Shown piece after piece: positions 56,043-64,000 of a DNA stretch of 64,000 nt. The stretch lies in NCBI GenBank assembly GCA_016169945.1, contig JADLSH010000213.1, forward strand, positions 1,364,001 through 1,428,000. Reading direction: 5' to 3'. A program made the position numbers and the translations under genes. Below the pieces are notes generated by a model. That model was given only the letters and a program-made list of their open reading frames with translations, searched no databases and was not told the origin of the DNA. Within the stretch, counting starts at the first letter, position 1. Every line of letters starts with the position of its first letter. Origin of the DNA: Trachythela sp. YZ-2020. Taxonomy: Eukaryota; Cnidaria; Anthozoa; Malacalcyonacea; Clavulariidae.

Positions 56043-57115
56043 AGGTTATTTCAGATAAAATAGAATCTATAATTGACCCGTCATTACAAGGTGAAGATAG
56101 GGACAAGTTAAGAAATTTGCTATTTGAGTTTTCGGATGTCTTGACACATGAAATTCACACAGGGAATAGCACACCAATTAAGCAACATCCTCGCCGTACC
56201 CCTTATGCCCATCGTGAAGAATCTGAGCGACAAATCATTGAAATGTTAGAGAAAGGCATAATTCGTGAGTCAACAAGTCCCTGGTCTAGTCCCATAATTT
56301 TAGTAAAGAAGAAGCATGGCGAAATGCGCTTTTGTATTGACTATAGAAAGCTTAATTCCGTCACTGTTGGACACGCGCACCCTTTGCCTCGCGTTGACGA
56401 TATTTTAGATTCATTAGGAAACTCGCAATATTTTCCCACATTAGACCTAAAAAGCGCCTACTGGCAAATTTCCGTTGATGAAAAAGACCGTCATAAAACT
56501 GCCTTTGTCACCCAGCGCGGCTTGTTTGAATTTAACCGCATGCCCTTCGGCCTTGTTAACGCGCCAACTACATTTCAAAGAGCCATGGATCTTGTGTTAA
56601 GTGGCCTTTCCTACGTAATCTGCTTGTGTTATCTCGATGATGTGATTGTATTTGGTCGTGGTTTTAATGATCATTACAATAGGCTGAAAATGGTTCTAGA
56701 GAGATTGCGTTCGCATAATCTTCGCGCAAAACTTGAGAAATGTACCATTGCCGCGCGACAAGTCTCATTCCTAGGACATGTTGTTTCTGAATCTGGTATC
56801 ATGCCAGATCCGGCGAAAATTGAAGCTGTCAACAACATTACTAGCCCTCGCAATATCAAAGATATTCGCAGTTTTTTAGGTCTCGCTGGCTATTACCGCA
56901 AATTCATTCCAGGATTTTCGTCTATTTCAGCGCCATTACTACAGTTGACGCAAACAACGGCGCGATTTAATTGGACTGATGCTTGCGAACAAGCGTTTCA
57001 GCGTTTAAAGCACTTATTATGCTCTGCCCCCATTCTGGCATACCCAAAATCTCGCAACTATATGCAAATTTCTCAGCTCTCCGGCGATATTAAAACAAAA
57101 TTATTTTGTGAGTAG
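56043..57115 (+). pseudogene. Ty3/Gypsy reverse transcriptase, truncated before RNase H
   Basis: The frame reads ISDKIESIIDPSLQGEDRDK, then IIRESTSPWSSPIILVKKKH, MRFCIDYRKLNSVTVGHAHP, TLDLKSAYWQISVDEKDRHK, FNRMPFGLVNAPTTFQRAMD and the active-site CLCYLDDVIVFG. The thumb and connection (FLGHVVSESGIMPDPAKIEA, IRSFLGLAGYYRKFIPGFSS) follow, then sequence diverges at about 57066 and stops at 57113-57115. RNase H and integrase are missing. The RT core itself is intact and belongs to the same element as gag and protease at 50.5-53.1 kb. Confidence 0.87.
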
Positions 57116-57119
57116 ATAG

Positions 57120-57640
57120 TAAAATTATCAGGGGTTGCTATGTTTATAATTTTTTATCATGTTTTATTTCTAAAAACAAAGTATTCTTCGTATGTTCGTA
57201 AGCCATGATATAGTTGCCAACCAATGACGGCGCTTGCGGGCGCGACAAAGTTAAGTGGAATGGGGCGAGTTTTGGCACAGATCGACATTTAGAGCATTCT
57301 ACACAAATGTTTGGACTTCCTATGATCAGATTGCAAGAAACACCATTGATTTCAAAATGAATATAATAAAACATTTAATAAAACAATAAATACTTGTTCA
57401 AGATGGTTTTGTATTGTTTCATGGCCGTTTTGGTGCAGTCACTGTCTTTTTCTGACAATAATTTAGACATTTTCTCTTCGTTTGCAAAGGCAAATTTACA
57501 AGAAGCCATTTTGTTTTGGCTTTCAAAATTTCGCGGGCTTTTATACAAGCTGCCGACCACGCTGGGGGCCTGGGCTCGACAGCGTGCAATAATAGTTTTT
57601 TTGGATCCACCTAAACCTTTTATATTATATGCTTGTATCA
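57120..57640 (-). mobile_element. Repeat family of the 36.7/43-kb type, copy 3
   Basis: On the minus strand the sequence reads SPRNFESQNKMASCKFAFAN, then EEKMSKLLSEKDSDCTKTAM and KQYKTILNKYLL, closely matching the 43168 frame. The left part (57200-57310) repeats sequence seen near 49090-49230. The best-preserved leader of the possible tyrosine-recombinase-related protein is in this copy. It abuts the truncation point of the Gypsy RT. Confidence 0.55.
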
Positions 57641-58987
57641 TATAAGTGTAGGAAAATAAACTTTTTTGTATTTGTTGGTATTGTGATCTATTAGAATTTA
57701 GTCAGATCCTTGTTGTTTTGCCTCGATTGGAATACAGTACCAAATTGCCAAGCAAGTCACATTTTACTTAGCTCTCATTTTCAAACCTTTCCCTTTCCAA
57801 TATCACGGAACAAATTAGCGTTCATAAGTAACAGTTCAGTCATAATAAGCAATATTTTTTATTGTAAACAATGCCTATGATGTTACAAATCTGATTTCTA
57901 TTGTACGCTATTGTAGTAAGGTCATGCTATTGGTGCCATCCCTTGTTCTGGCCATTATTTCTGACCATTATTCATTCGTGATCGCGCGTGCGCGAAGCAC
58001 ACGCGCGCTGGGCGCTCTGTAAAATCGTTGTTATTTTTACATTAAATCTGAATATCAAACTAATTTTTTATTGGAAATTGGTGGATAACGATATCGTCTT
58101 GAGTCTTGTGAAGTTTGGATACGATTTTTATACTATTGTGCGAAGAAAAAGCAAGAAAATACCGTGGTTTCGGTGAGTCTAAAATTTATAACTGAAAGAA
58201 AACTCGTTGATTTCGCAAGCGCGTGCGGATACGTGACGTTGTGTGCTGACGTGATTTGAACTACGTGCGTCTGAACCAGTGAACTCTAAGTAGACTGGAA
58301 CGCTAACCCCTATGATTAAGCCCTATGATAGGGTGAAGCCAAATTGTTGCATAATTTGAAGCAAAGGCGGGAACCGCGCGACTAAAATGTACTTTCAAAA
58401 GGACTAAGGCGGGTTTTGAGGATTGGGAAATTCAAGTTTCTTTTTTAGCGAAAATGAGAAAGAAAAATAGCGTTTTCATCCGAATTTTTCAATTTCAAAG
58501 ATTCAAACCTGGTGTTCTGGATAGTTCTAAGTAGTCTACATCCACCAACTGCAAAAACTTCAGGGGTGTCAGCTTTATATTCGAAATATTGGACAAGTTT
58601 GAACATGCCGATGAAAACTTCGCTCTTTAAAAATAATAAGGTTAAAAACTTTCTACGGTCTTGAAACTTGTTTTTTACTAAAGTTCAAGTATTGTTGTTT
58701 GTTTTAAGCCTTTAATCCTGCTCCAATGAGGATGTTTTGTGTAAGAAAATCGACGCTTTTTAGGTGGTGTATTTTCGGCTTCGGACCTTCAATGGCGGCC
58801 TTCAATTTGGCTTCAAAGATGGCGGCCGAGTTATCGTTCCAGTCTACTTAAAGTTCACTGGTCTGAACCATTGATCCATTGATCTATAACATTTAACTGG
58901 ACAACTAAAGCTTATTCCAATTTAAGTTATCTCGGACTTATAAGCATCAGATTGTAAAGAGGTTTATGCAGTGACTTGTTCATAAAC
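57641..58987 (+). other. Presumed 5' UTR of the 2A-LINE and flank
   Basis: A hairpin GCGCGTGCGCGAAGCACACGC lies at 57984-58008. GTCTAAAATTTATAACTG, AGTAGACTGGAACG and ATGGCGGCC blocks follow without open frames. The LINE ORF starts at 58988, so some of this is its 5' UTR, but I cannot place its start. Confidence 0.4.
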
Positions 58988-60226
58988 ATGCAGAGTGTAC
59001 CTGCAAAAAAACAATCAACTGTTCAAAACATTTTAATTATTTTCGCAATTCTTTGGTTGCAATGTTTAAGTGTGAAACAATCATCGCTCAATCGCAAATT
59101 TAATTACTCAACCTCAAGATTCACAACTATCATAAGTCCAGAACTCGCAATTTTGCCCAACAGACTGTGCTCCATTTGGTTTACAACTCAAGATAAAACA
59201 TCGAGAAAGTTTAACTTACCAAATACCTATCGATACGGTCTTTATTTCCGAATCGTAAAGATTACTAGTCATAAGTTCATGTTGATCTTACTAGCTGGTG
59301 ATATTGCCACTAATCCTGGACCTCGAACTACTAACAATTTTAATATCCGGTGCCTTTACCTCGATGCAAGAAGTTTAATAAATAAAACCAATGAACTTCA
59401 AACACTGGCGATTGACATTGACGTCTTAGCTGTGACAGAAACCTGGCTTACACCTGAGAACTTAGATTCCGAAATCCTCCCTGGCAAGAACTTTAACATC
59501 CATCGGAGAGACAGGACTGACAGAACTGGTGGCGGTGTTTTATTAGCTGTGCGTGATAACATTTTGAGCGTGAGAAGAAAAGACCTCGAAAGTAGCGCTG
59601 AAATTTTGGTATGCGAAATTCGCCCCGAGTCGAAGAAAAAGATAGCAGTGATTGTTTTCTACAGACCACCAGACTCGGATTTAAAATACATCAAGGAACT
59701 TAAAAAATCCCTCCAACTACTTCAAAGATGCACTAAGTTTGATCAAGTTATAATTTGCGGGGATTTCAACTTACCAAACATTGATTGGACCACTGGAATA
59801 GCGACTAACAACAACAGCATTCATCATTACTTTACGAAGACAGTGAAAGATCATTATTTATGGCAGTTAGTTGACTTTCCTACTCGAGGTGAGAACACAC
59901 TTGATCTTATTCTTACTAATATACCGGACAAAATACAAAATGTGACTGGGTTTGACGACATCTTAACTACAGATCATAAACTCATTAGCTTTGAAATCAA
60001 CTTGAAAATAGAAAGGAAACCAAGAGTCAAGCGTTTCGTTTACGACTTTGCAAAATCAAATTGGTCCGACCTTAAATATCTACTTTCAAACGCTCCTTGG
60101 GACTTGTGTTTTGTTCCCGGTGATATCGATGAGACACTATCGAATTGGTGTGATGTGTTCCTTTCATTTATACGCACACATTTACGAATTGCAAGGAAAT
60201 TTATGAGAGGAAAATCGAATTTATGA
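58988..60226 (+). CDS. LINE ORF: 2A-like leader and endonuclease
   Basis: ATG 58988 starts MQSVPAKKQSTVQNILIIFA, with a hydrophobic stretch. Residues about 98-112 read FMLILLAGDIATNPGP, a 2A-like ribosome-skipping motif with Ala where Glu is usual. The APE endonuclease follows: LDARSLINKTNELQ, LAVTETWLTPEN (Glu), VIVFYRPPDSDL, IICGDFNLPNIDW and LTTDHKLISFE (His). The ORF stays open to 60226 and ends FMRGKSNL. Such 2A leaders are known from CR1/L2-type APE retrotransposons, where they separate an N-terminal peptide. The link to the RT is deleted just here. Confidence 0.85.
   Translation: MQSVPAKKQSTVQNILIIFAILWLQCLSVKQSSLNRKFNYSTSRFTTIISPELAILPNRLCSIWFTTQDKTSRKFNLPNTYRYGLYFRIVKITSHKFMLILLAGDIATNPGPRTTNNFNIRCLYLDARSLINKTNELQTLAIDIDVLAVTETWLTPENLDSEILPGKNFNIHRRDRTDRTGGGVLLAVRDNILSVRRKDLESSAEILVCEIRPESKKKIAVIVFYRPPDSDLKYIKELKKSLQLLQRCTKFDQVIICGDFNLPNIDWTTGIATNNNSIHHYFTKTVKDHYLWQLVDFPTRGENTLDLILTNIPDKIQNVTGFDDILTTDHKLISFEINLKIERKPRVKRFVYDFAKSNWSDLKYLLSNAPWDLCFVPGDIDETLSNWCDVFLSFIRTHLRIARKFMRGKSNL
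59270..59323 (+). other. 2A-like ribosome-skipping motif
   Basis: The codons give LILLAGDIATNPGP. The NPGP end and preceding GDI match the 2A consensus D-(V/I)-E-x-N-P-G-P, except Ala for Glu two residues before Asn. Separation would occur between Gly and the final Pro. The Ala may lower activity. Confidence 0.7.
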
Positions 60227-61353
60227 GAGGAAAATCGACCACCGCACAGCTACTTGAAGTATACTCTGAGATTCTGGAATCAGTGGCAAGTGGGAATGAA
60301 GTTGATGCCATATACCTTGATTTCTCGAAAGCCTTCGACAAAGTTCCACACCATCTCCTTCTACGTAAACTTGAAAATTTGGGAATCAGAGGATCTCTAC
60401 TGTCTTGGTTCCAAACCTACCTTACAGACAGACAGCAAAGAGTTGTTCTCCACGGTATTTACTCTGAATGGCTTCTGGTAAAATCAGGCGTGCCACAAGG
60501 TTCCATACTCGGACCGTTGTTATTTATCATTTATTGCAATGACATCCCAACTTACATGGAAAAGAAATCTACACTGGCATTATTTGCGAATGATTCAAAA
60601 CTTTACCGACCACTGGTTCTTCCTACATCTTCTGCCTTACTTCAACATGATCTTCCAAATCTGACAACCTGGACTGCTGATAATCTAATGGAACTAAACG
60701 AAACAAAGTGTAAGGCCATGCACATCTCAAGAAAAAGAATTCCTACTCAAGCTAATTATAGTATTAACGGTCATACTCTTGAACAAGTGTCCAATATGCA
60801 GGTGTGCTGATATCCAACAACTTGTCGTGGTCAATACACATTGAAAGTATGGTATCTAAGGCAAATAAAACACTTGGTCTGATCAAAAGAATCTGCAAGG
60901 AAGTGAAAGATACCAACACAAGAAAGATTCTTTATTGTGCGCTGGTAAGACCTAAGCCAGAATACGCGAGTAGCTTGTGGTCGCCCTACATCATTAAACA
61001 TCGCATGCTGATCGAAAATGTTCAACGACGGGCCACAAAATTCATCATGAACTATCCAAAAGATATGTCCTACATGGAACGGTTGCAGAAGACTTGTCTT
61101 CTTCCTCTGGACTTCCGAAGGGAGATTTCTGATCTAATACTCCTATTTAAATCTAAATATCAACTCATAACAATGGATATAAATAAATATATATCTACTT
61201 AAAAAACTCTTACTTCATCAGATCAGCTAAACTTTGGAACAGTCTACCCACCGAGATAAAGACATGCTTTAGTTTATGTTCGTTTAGAGCAAGGTTAATT
61301 AACTTATATAGTTGCAAGTCAAAAACTTACAAACTTCCTAGTAATCGTAGCTA
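60223..61353 (+). pseudogene. LINE reverse transcriptase, internally deleted, active site changed
   Basis: The frame begins MRGKSTTAQLLEVYSEILES, then AIYLDFSKAFDKVPHHLLLR, VKSGVPQGSILGPLLFIIYC and ALFANDSKLYRP. The RT fingers that should precede this are missing, and a 20-base direct repeat (TATGAGAGGAAAATCGA-like) spans the joint at 60201-60238. The active site reads FAND instead of FADD, so one catalytic Asp is Asn. The C-terminal part changes frame at about 60800 and 61200 (IESMVSKANKTLGLIKRICK, LIENVQRRATKFIMNYPKDM, SAKLWNSLPTEIK). It cannot encode an active enzyme. Confidence 0.85.
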
Positions 61354-61681
61354 ATATTAAGTTTTTGTGTATTAAATGTTTGTATCGATGTATATATTTT
61401 GTAAAGTAAGTTTATAAGAGGTTTCAGGAAATTTCTCGGTGTGTGAACTACCGTGACATTTCATTAGAATTAGGGGTTAACCTATTGTTAAGCTAACTGT
61501 TAGACCTTCGTTCGTCCTTACACCGAGAAAGTGCCTAGTTATATAAACTATAAGGGGTGAGGTATTAATTGGGACGAAAGTCCTGTTCAACATCCGAGTC
61601 ACGTAGGTTGTCTTGTAATATGTTATGTAAATCATTGCCTTTCGTAAACATTTGTGACGAATTGAATAATAATAATAATTA
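61354..61681 (+). repeat. LINE 3' UTR with (AAT)n tail
   Basis: After the RT remnant a 3' UTR-like segment with paired blocks (CACCGAGAAAGTGCC near 61522, and TTTCTCGGTGTG near 61432) leads to an (AAT)n run at 61664-61681. Simple-repeat tails of this sort end CR1/L2-type LINEs. Confidence 0.6.
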
Positions 61682-62306
61682 TTTCTGCATGTCGCAAATA
61701 TTCTTGTCTCTTATTGATTCTTAGCGTTCCTAAAATGCAATAAAAGCTGCAGCGTAAATCTAAGCATTTACATACACACCGCGTTTCTCTGCTTCCAACA
61801 TATAACTTTAAGATACTGGCAATCATAAATAGAATTGAACAATTCTTTTTCACTTTCAGAGAAAATGAACAAAGCGTCGACGCGTAATTTTCCCAAATGT
61901 TGTTGAGACACAGAATATTAAAGAGTTACAGATTATTTTGATATGTGTTTTGACATTTCACTCACAGGAAGTAAACAAACAAAATTCAGCTATGATTTGA
62001 TTGGTCAGTTTTACAGAGCGAATTCGAATTTATAATGAGAGGCGGCACGAAGAATTATGAGAAGCGACTGCAGGCTCTTCCTACGTTAAGACCTCCCAAA
62101 TCCCGAAGAGCCTGCCTGGCAGGCTACATTGGTACTAAATTCAAGAGAGTCCTTTCATATATAATGTATTGGTTATTATCATTGCACGAGAACATCCTTG
62201 TTTTTGTGGCGAAAATCATCGATCTCCGAATACAAAAAGGGAAACAAGCTCTCATAGCTTATTTATTACTGACAAAGTTTGCGAGTTCACAGCAACCAAG
62301 TGTTAA
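61682..62306. other. Intronic sequence, nothing recognised
   Basis: GAGCGACTGCAGGCTCTTC...GAAGAGCCTGCCTGGC near 62061-62118 forms a small inverted pair. No gene supported. Confidence 0.4.
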
Positions 62307-62425
62307 TACCATATTAACTCGTTTGAGCGCCGGCGCTCTTTAAATTTTTAGTATTGTTGATGCGGCACTTAATTGTGGGCGGAACTTATTCGAGGGCGGC
62401 GCTCTTCAGAAATTATTCCATTTAT
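62307..62425. mobile_element. CGGCGCTC-type MITE fragment
   Basis: ACTCGTTTGAGCGCCGGCGC, then CTCTTTAAATTTTTAGTA and GAGGGCGGCGCTCTTCAGAA match the families at 12.6 and 30.8 kb in inverted orientation. Confidence 0.55.
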
Positions 62426-63270
62426 ATCTGCCTTCATGACAGAATTGCACATTTCCAAATTCTGGAGAGAGTTCAACGACAGAGCATTGAAATATACTCA
62501 CTTCGAAGTTAAAAACTCACAGAAGAAATTACATTAACGACCAAAAACACTCTAGTCTCTGTCCTTATCAGAATTGATCTAAATTCGCACTCCTTATTGT
62601 TACAATATTACTCAATGCTATTACGCACGCTCGTAAAAATCCGGGATAAAAGATATAAAAAGATATGCAAAATGCCCAACTTATTTGAAATGTTGAAGTA
62701 AGAAGTTTGTCTATTTTCTCCTCATGTGCAAGAGACTCCTAACACGTAAACTAGAAATACATGCATGTAGCAACCCCTCGCCACAGCTAAACAACGACAG
62801 TTCCCATTTTACCTATAATTCCTTTTTGAAATGAAATATTGCGGTTGAAAGTATACAATTCTCTCGTAAAAATGGTTCCGCTTTCCTTTTAATTGATAGC
62901 TTTTTGTAACATAAAATATAGGATACTTAAACTGGAATTAAACGAGACTGACTATTTATATAAAGCAACAGTTTTTAAAACAACATTAATATACCCTATA
63001 CCATGAACAAATACATCAACAATTATCACAAACTCGCCTTATATTTTATTTGCAAAAGCGATAAAATTCGCCTCACAGCTCATCTTTATAAAAGTCCCTA
63101 AAAGCGATAATCTTCGCTCATTCCGCTCCTGACAATAACAGCCCACGCGATGTCCACGAAAAGTTCGCGAAATTCGCGAAAACGTTCACCCATGAAACAT
63201 AGCCACACGCCAGGAACTTTGGTTTCGCATTGCTTTCCTTTTTTCCGTGTGTAAAAAATAGCCGAGCGGA
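62426..63270. other. Intronic sequence, nothing recognised
   Basis: It is AT-rich. TCGCGAAATTCGCGAA near 63167 is a short palindrome. No gene or defined repeat. Confidence 0.4.
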
Positions 63271-63278
63271 ATTAGTAC

Positions 63279-63331
63279 GCTCGCCCCGGGCTATCGCCCG
63301 GAACGGCGCTTCGCGCCGTTGGCTCGGGGAA
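63279..63331. repeat. GC-rich double hairpin
   Basis: CCCGGGCTATCGCCCGG and AACGGCGCTTCGCGCCGTT are two adjacent perfect hairpins framed by CGCTCGCC...GGCTCGGGG. They look like the tip of a MITE. No function assigned. Confidence 0.65.
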
Positions 63332-63685
63332 TAACAGCAGTCAATAAACGAAGCATAATAAAATGTTACTATAATTACATAAAACACAAAACAATAGACA
63401 CTCCATAAATTGATAACATTGTAATCCTCGACGTTTCGGCCATGTATTTACAGTCATCTTCAGGAGAATGCCACGCTTTGAATAATTACATCAATAATTA
63501 CGTCAGTTAGAACTAGTATTCAAATGGTTCTGTTGATAAACAGTTATTGTAGACTGAAGGAAACTGAAAGGTAAAAGTGGGTCAAATATAAATATTATTA
63601 CAATTTTTTTTGCATGGCATCTCGTTCGATAATATTTACCCATACCTTCTACTGGCATCACTCCACTATATATACATACACGAAC

Positions 63686-63830
63686 TTGCGGTTAGTGCTC
63701 AGTTGGTTAAGGCGCTCCACCGGAATCGCAGGCCGCAGGTTCAATTCCTACCAGAGGGCCTAAACTTGCATTTTTCGCAACTGCTCCTCTTTAGGTTATT
63801 ATTACAACAGTTGTTGTTTTGTAGGATTGA
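63686..63830 (+). repeat. tRNA-derived SINE
   Basis: GTGCTCAGTTGGTTAAGGCG is an A box and GCCGCAGGTTCAATTCCTAC a B box at normal tRNA spacing. GTTTAGGCCCT-type pairing to the head is absent, so it is not a functional tRNA. CTTGCATTTTTCGCAACTGC follows, the start of the SINE body. It lies about 30 bases upstream of the next C2A exon's acceptor region. Confidence 0.7.
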
Positions 63831-63861
63831 TTGAAGAAAATACCTTTTTACATCACTATAG

Positions 63862-63999
<138 letters not shown>

Positions 64000-64000
64000 G

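Noticed and set aside
61561..61600. Possible hammerhead ribozyme (GGGACGAAAGTCC)
   Set aside because: There is a GACGAAA-like piece and a GTC, but no CTGATGA core segment nearby.
63706..63770. tRNA gene
   Set aside because: A and B boxes are good, but acceptor-stem pairing is absent and a SINE body follows, so it is a SINE.

Overview
This window looks like intron-rich, transposon-packed DNA from a marine invertebrate, most likely a cnidarian such as an anemone or coral. The species cannot be fixed from sequence alone. The reasons are metazoan-type splice sites with very long introns, an AT-rich background, tRNA-derived SINEs with a MetaSINE-like core, 2A-bearing LINEs, DIRS, Ty3/Gypsy and Bel/Pao retroelements, and GRF, hAT, Merlin and IS630/Tc1 families that I know from cnidarian genomes.

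The host framework is one plus-strand gene, a rabphilin-3A homologue (a Rab effector of synaptic and secretory vesicles). Its recognisable exons run from about 10.6 kb to the right edge. They are the second half of the FYVE-type zinc finger (10627-10713), the SGAWFF exon (13050-13139), low-complexity linker exons (28874-29101 and 30461-30604, perhaps also 22936-23022), and three exons of the first C2 domain (35870-35949, 48070-48144, 63862-63971). Splice phases agree across every junction from 28874 rightward and across the 10.7/13.1 kb junction. The 5' end of the gene, the first half of the zinc finger and everything after mid-C2A lie outside the window or were not found. Introns reach 12.1 and 15.7 kb because of nested mobile elements.

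Layout. 0-0.7 kb: 3' end of a Bel/Pao pol and probable LTR. 1-4.8 kb: a nearly complete but frameshifted DIRS-type element (SAP and zinc-finger gag, RT-RNase H, tyrosine recombinase). 6.8-9.9 kb: a 3-kb fold-back transposon. 11-12.2 kb: a TIR element with a 6-bp target duplication. 14.6-21.3 kb: a larger relative of the 3-kb element with GRF zinc-finger relics in both arms, a small C2H2 ORF and a Ty3/Gypsy pol remnant inside it that is itself split by a hAT-like insertion. 21-29 kb: several MITEs, a 2.5-kb TTAA element and a dead TTF/DUF4371 hAT transposase. 29.3-29.8 kb: two SINEs. 32.7-33.5 kb: a CXC-tailed protein with FEN1/XPG-like motifs. 34.2-35 kb: a Mutator-like fold-back with a 10-bp duplication. 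37.5-42.8 kb: a 5.3-kb IS630/Tc1-type element with 166-bp inverted repeats, carrying a PB1-domain ORF and a second ORF that is split by a Merlin insertion. 44-47.2 kb: a LINE interrupted by a SINE. 49.4-57.1 kb: a Ty3/Gypsy element with a textbook -1 frameshift site, split by a 1-kb insertion (TCG duplication) and by a DIRS-like element with a 54-bp tandem array. 58-61.7 kb: a LINE with a 2A-like motif and an internal deletion.

Most of the sequence is therefore an archaeological stack of transposons inside one vesicle-trafficking gene. Nearly all element ORFs are broken. The most unusual objects are the IS630/Tc1-type element with PB1 cargo, the FEN1-like/CXC repeat family and the GRF-carrying fold-back family.
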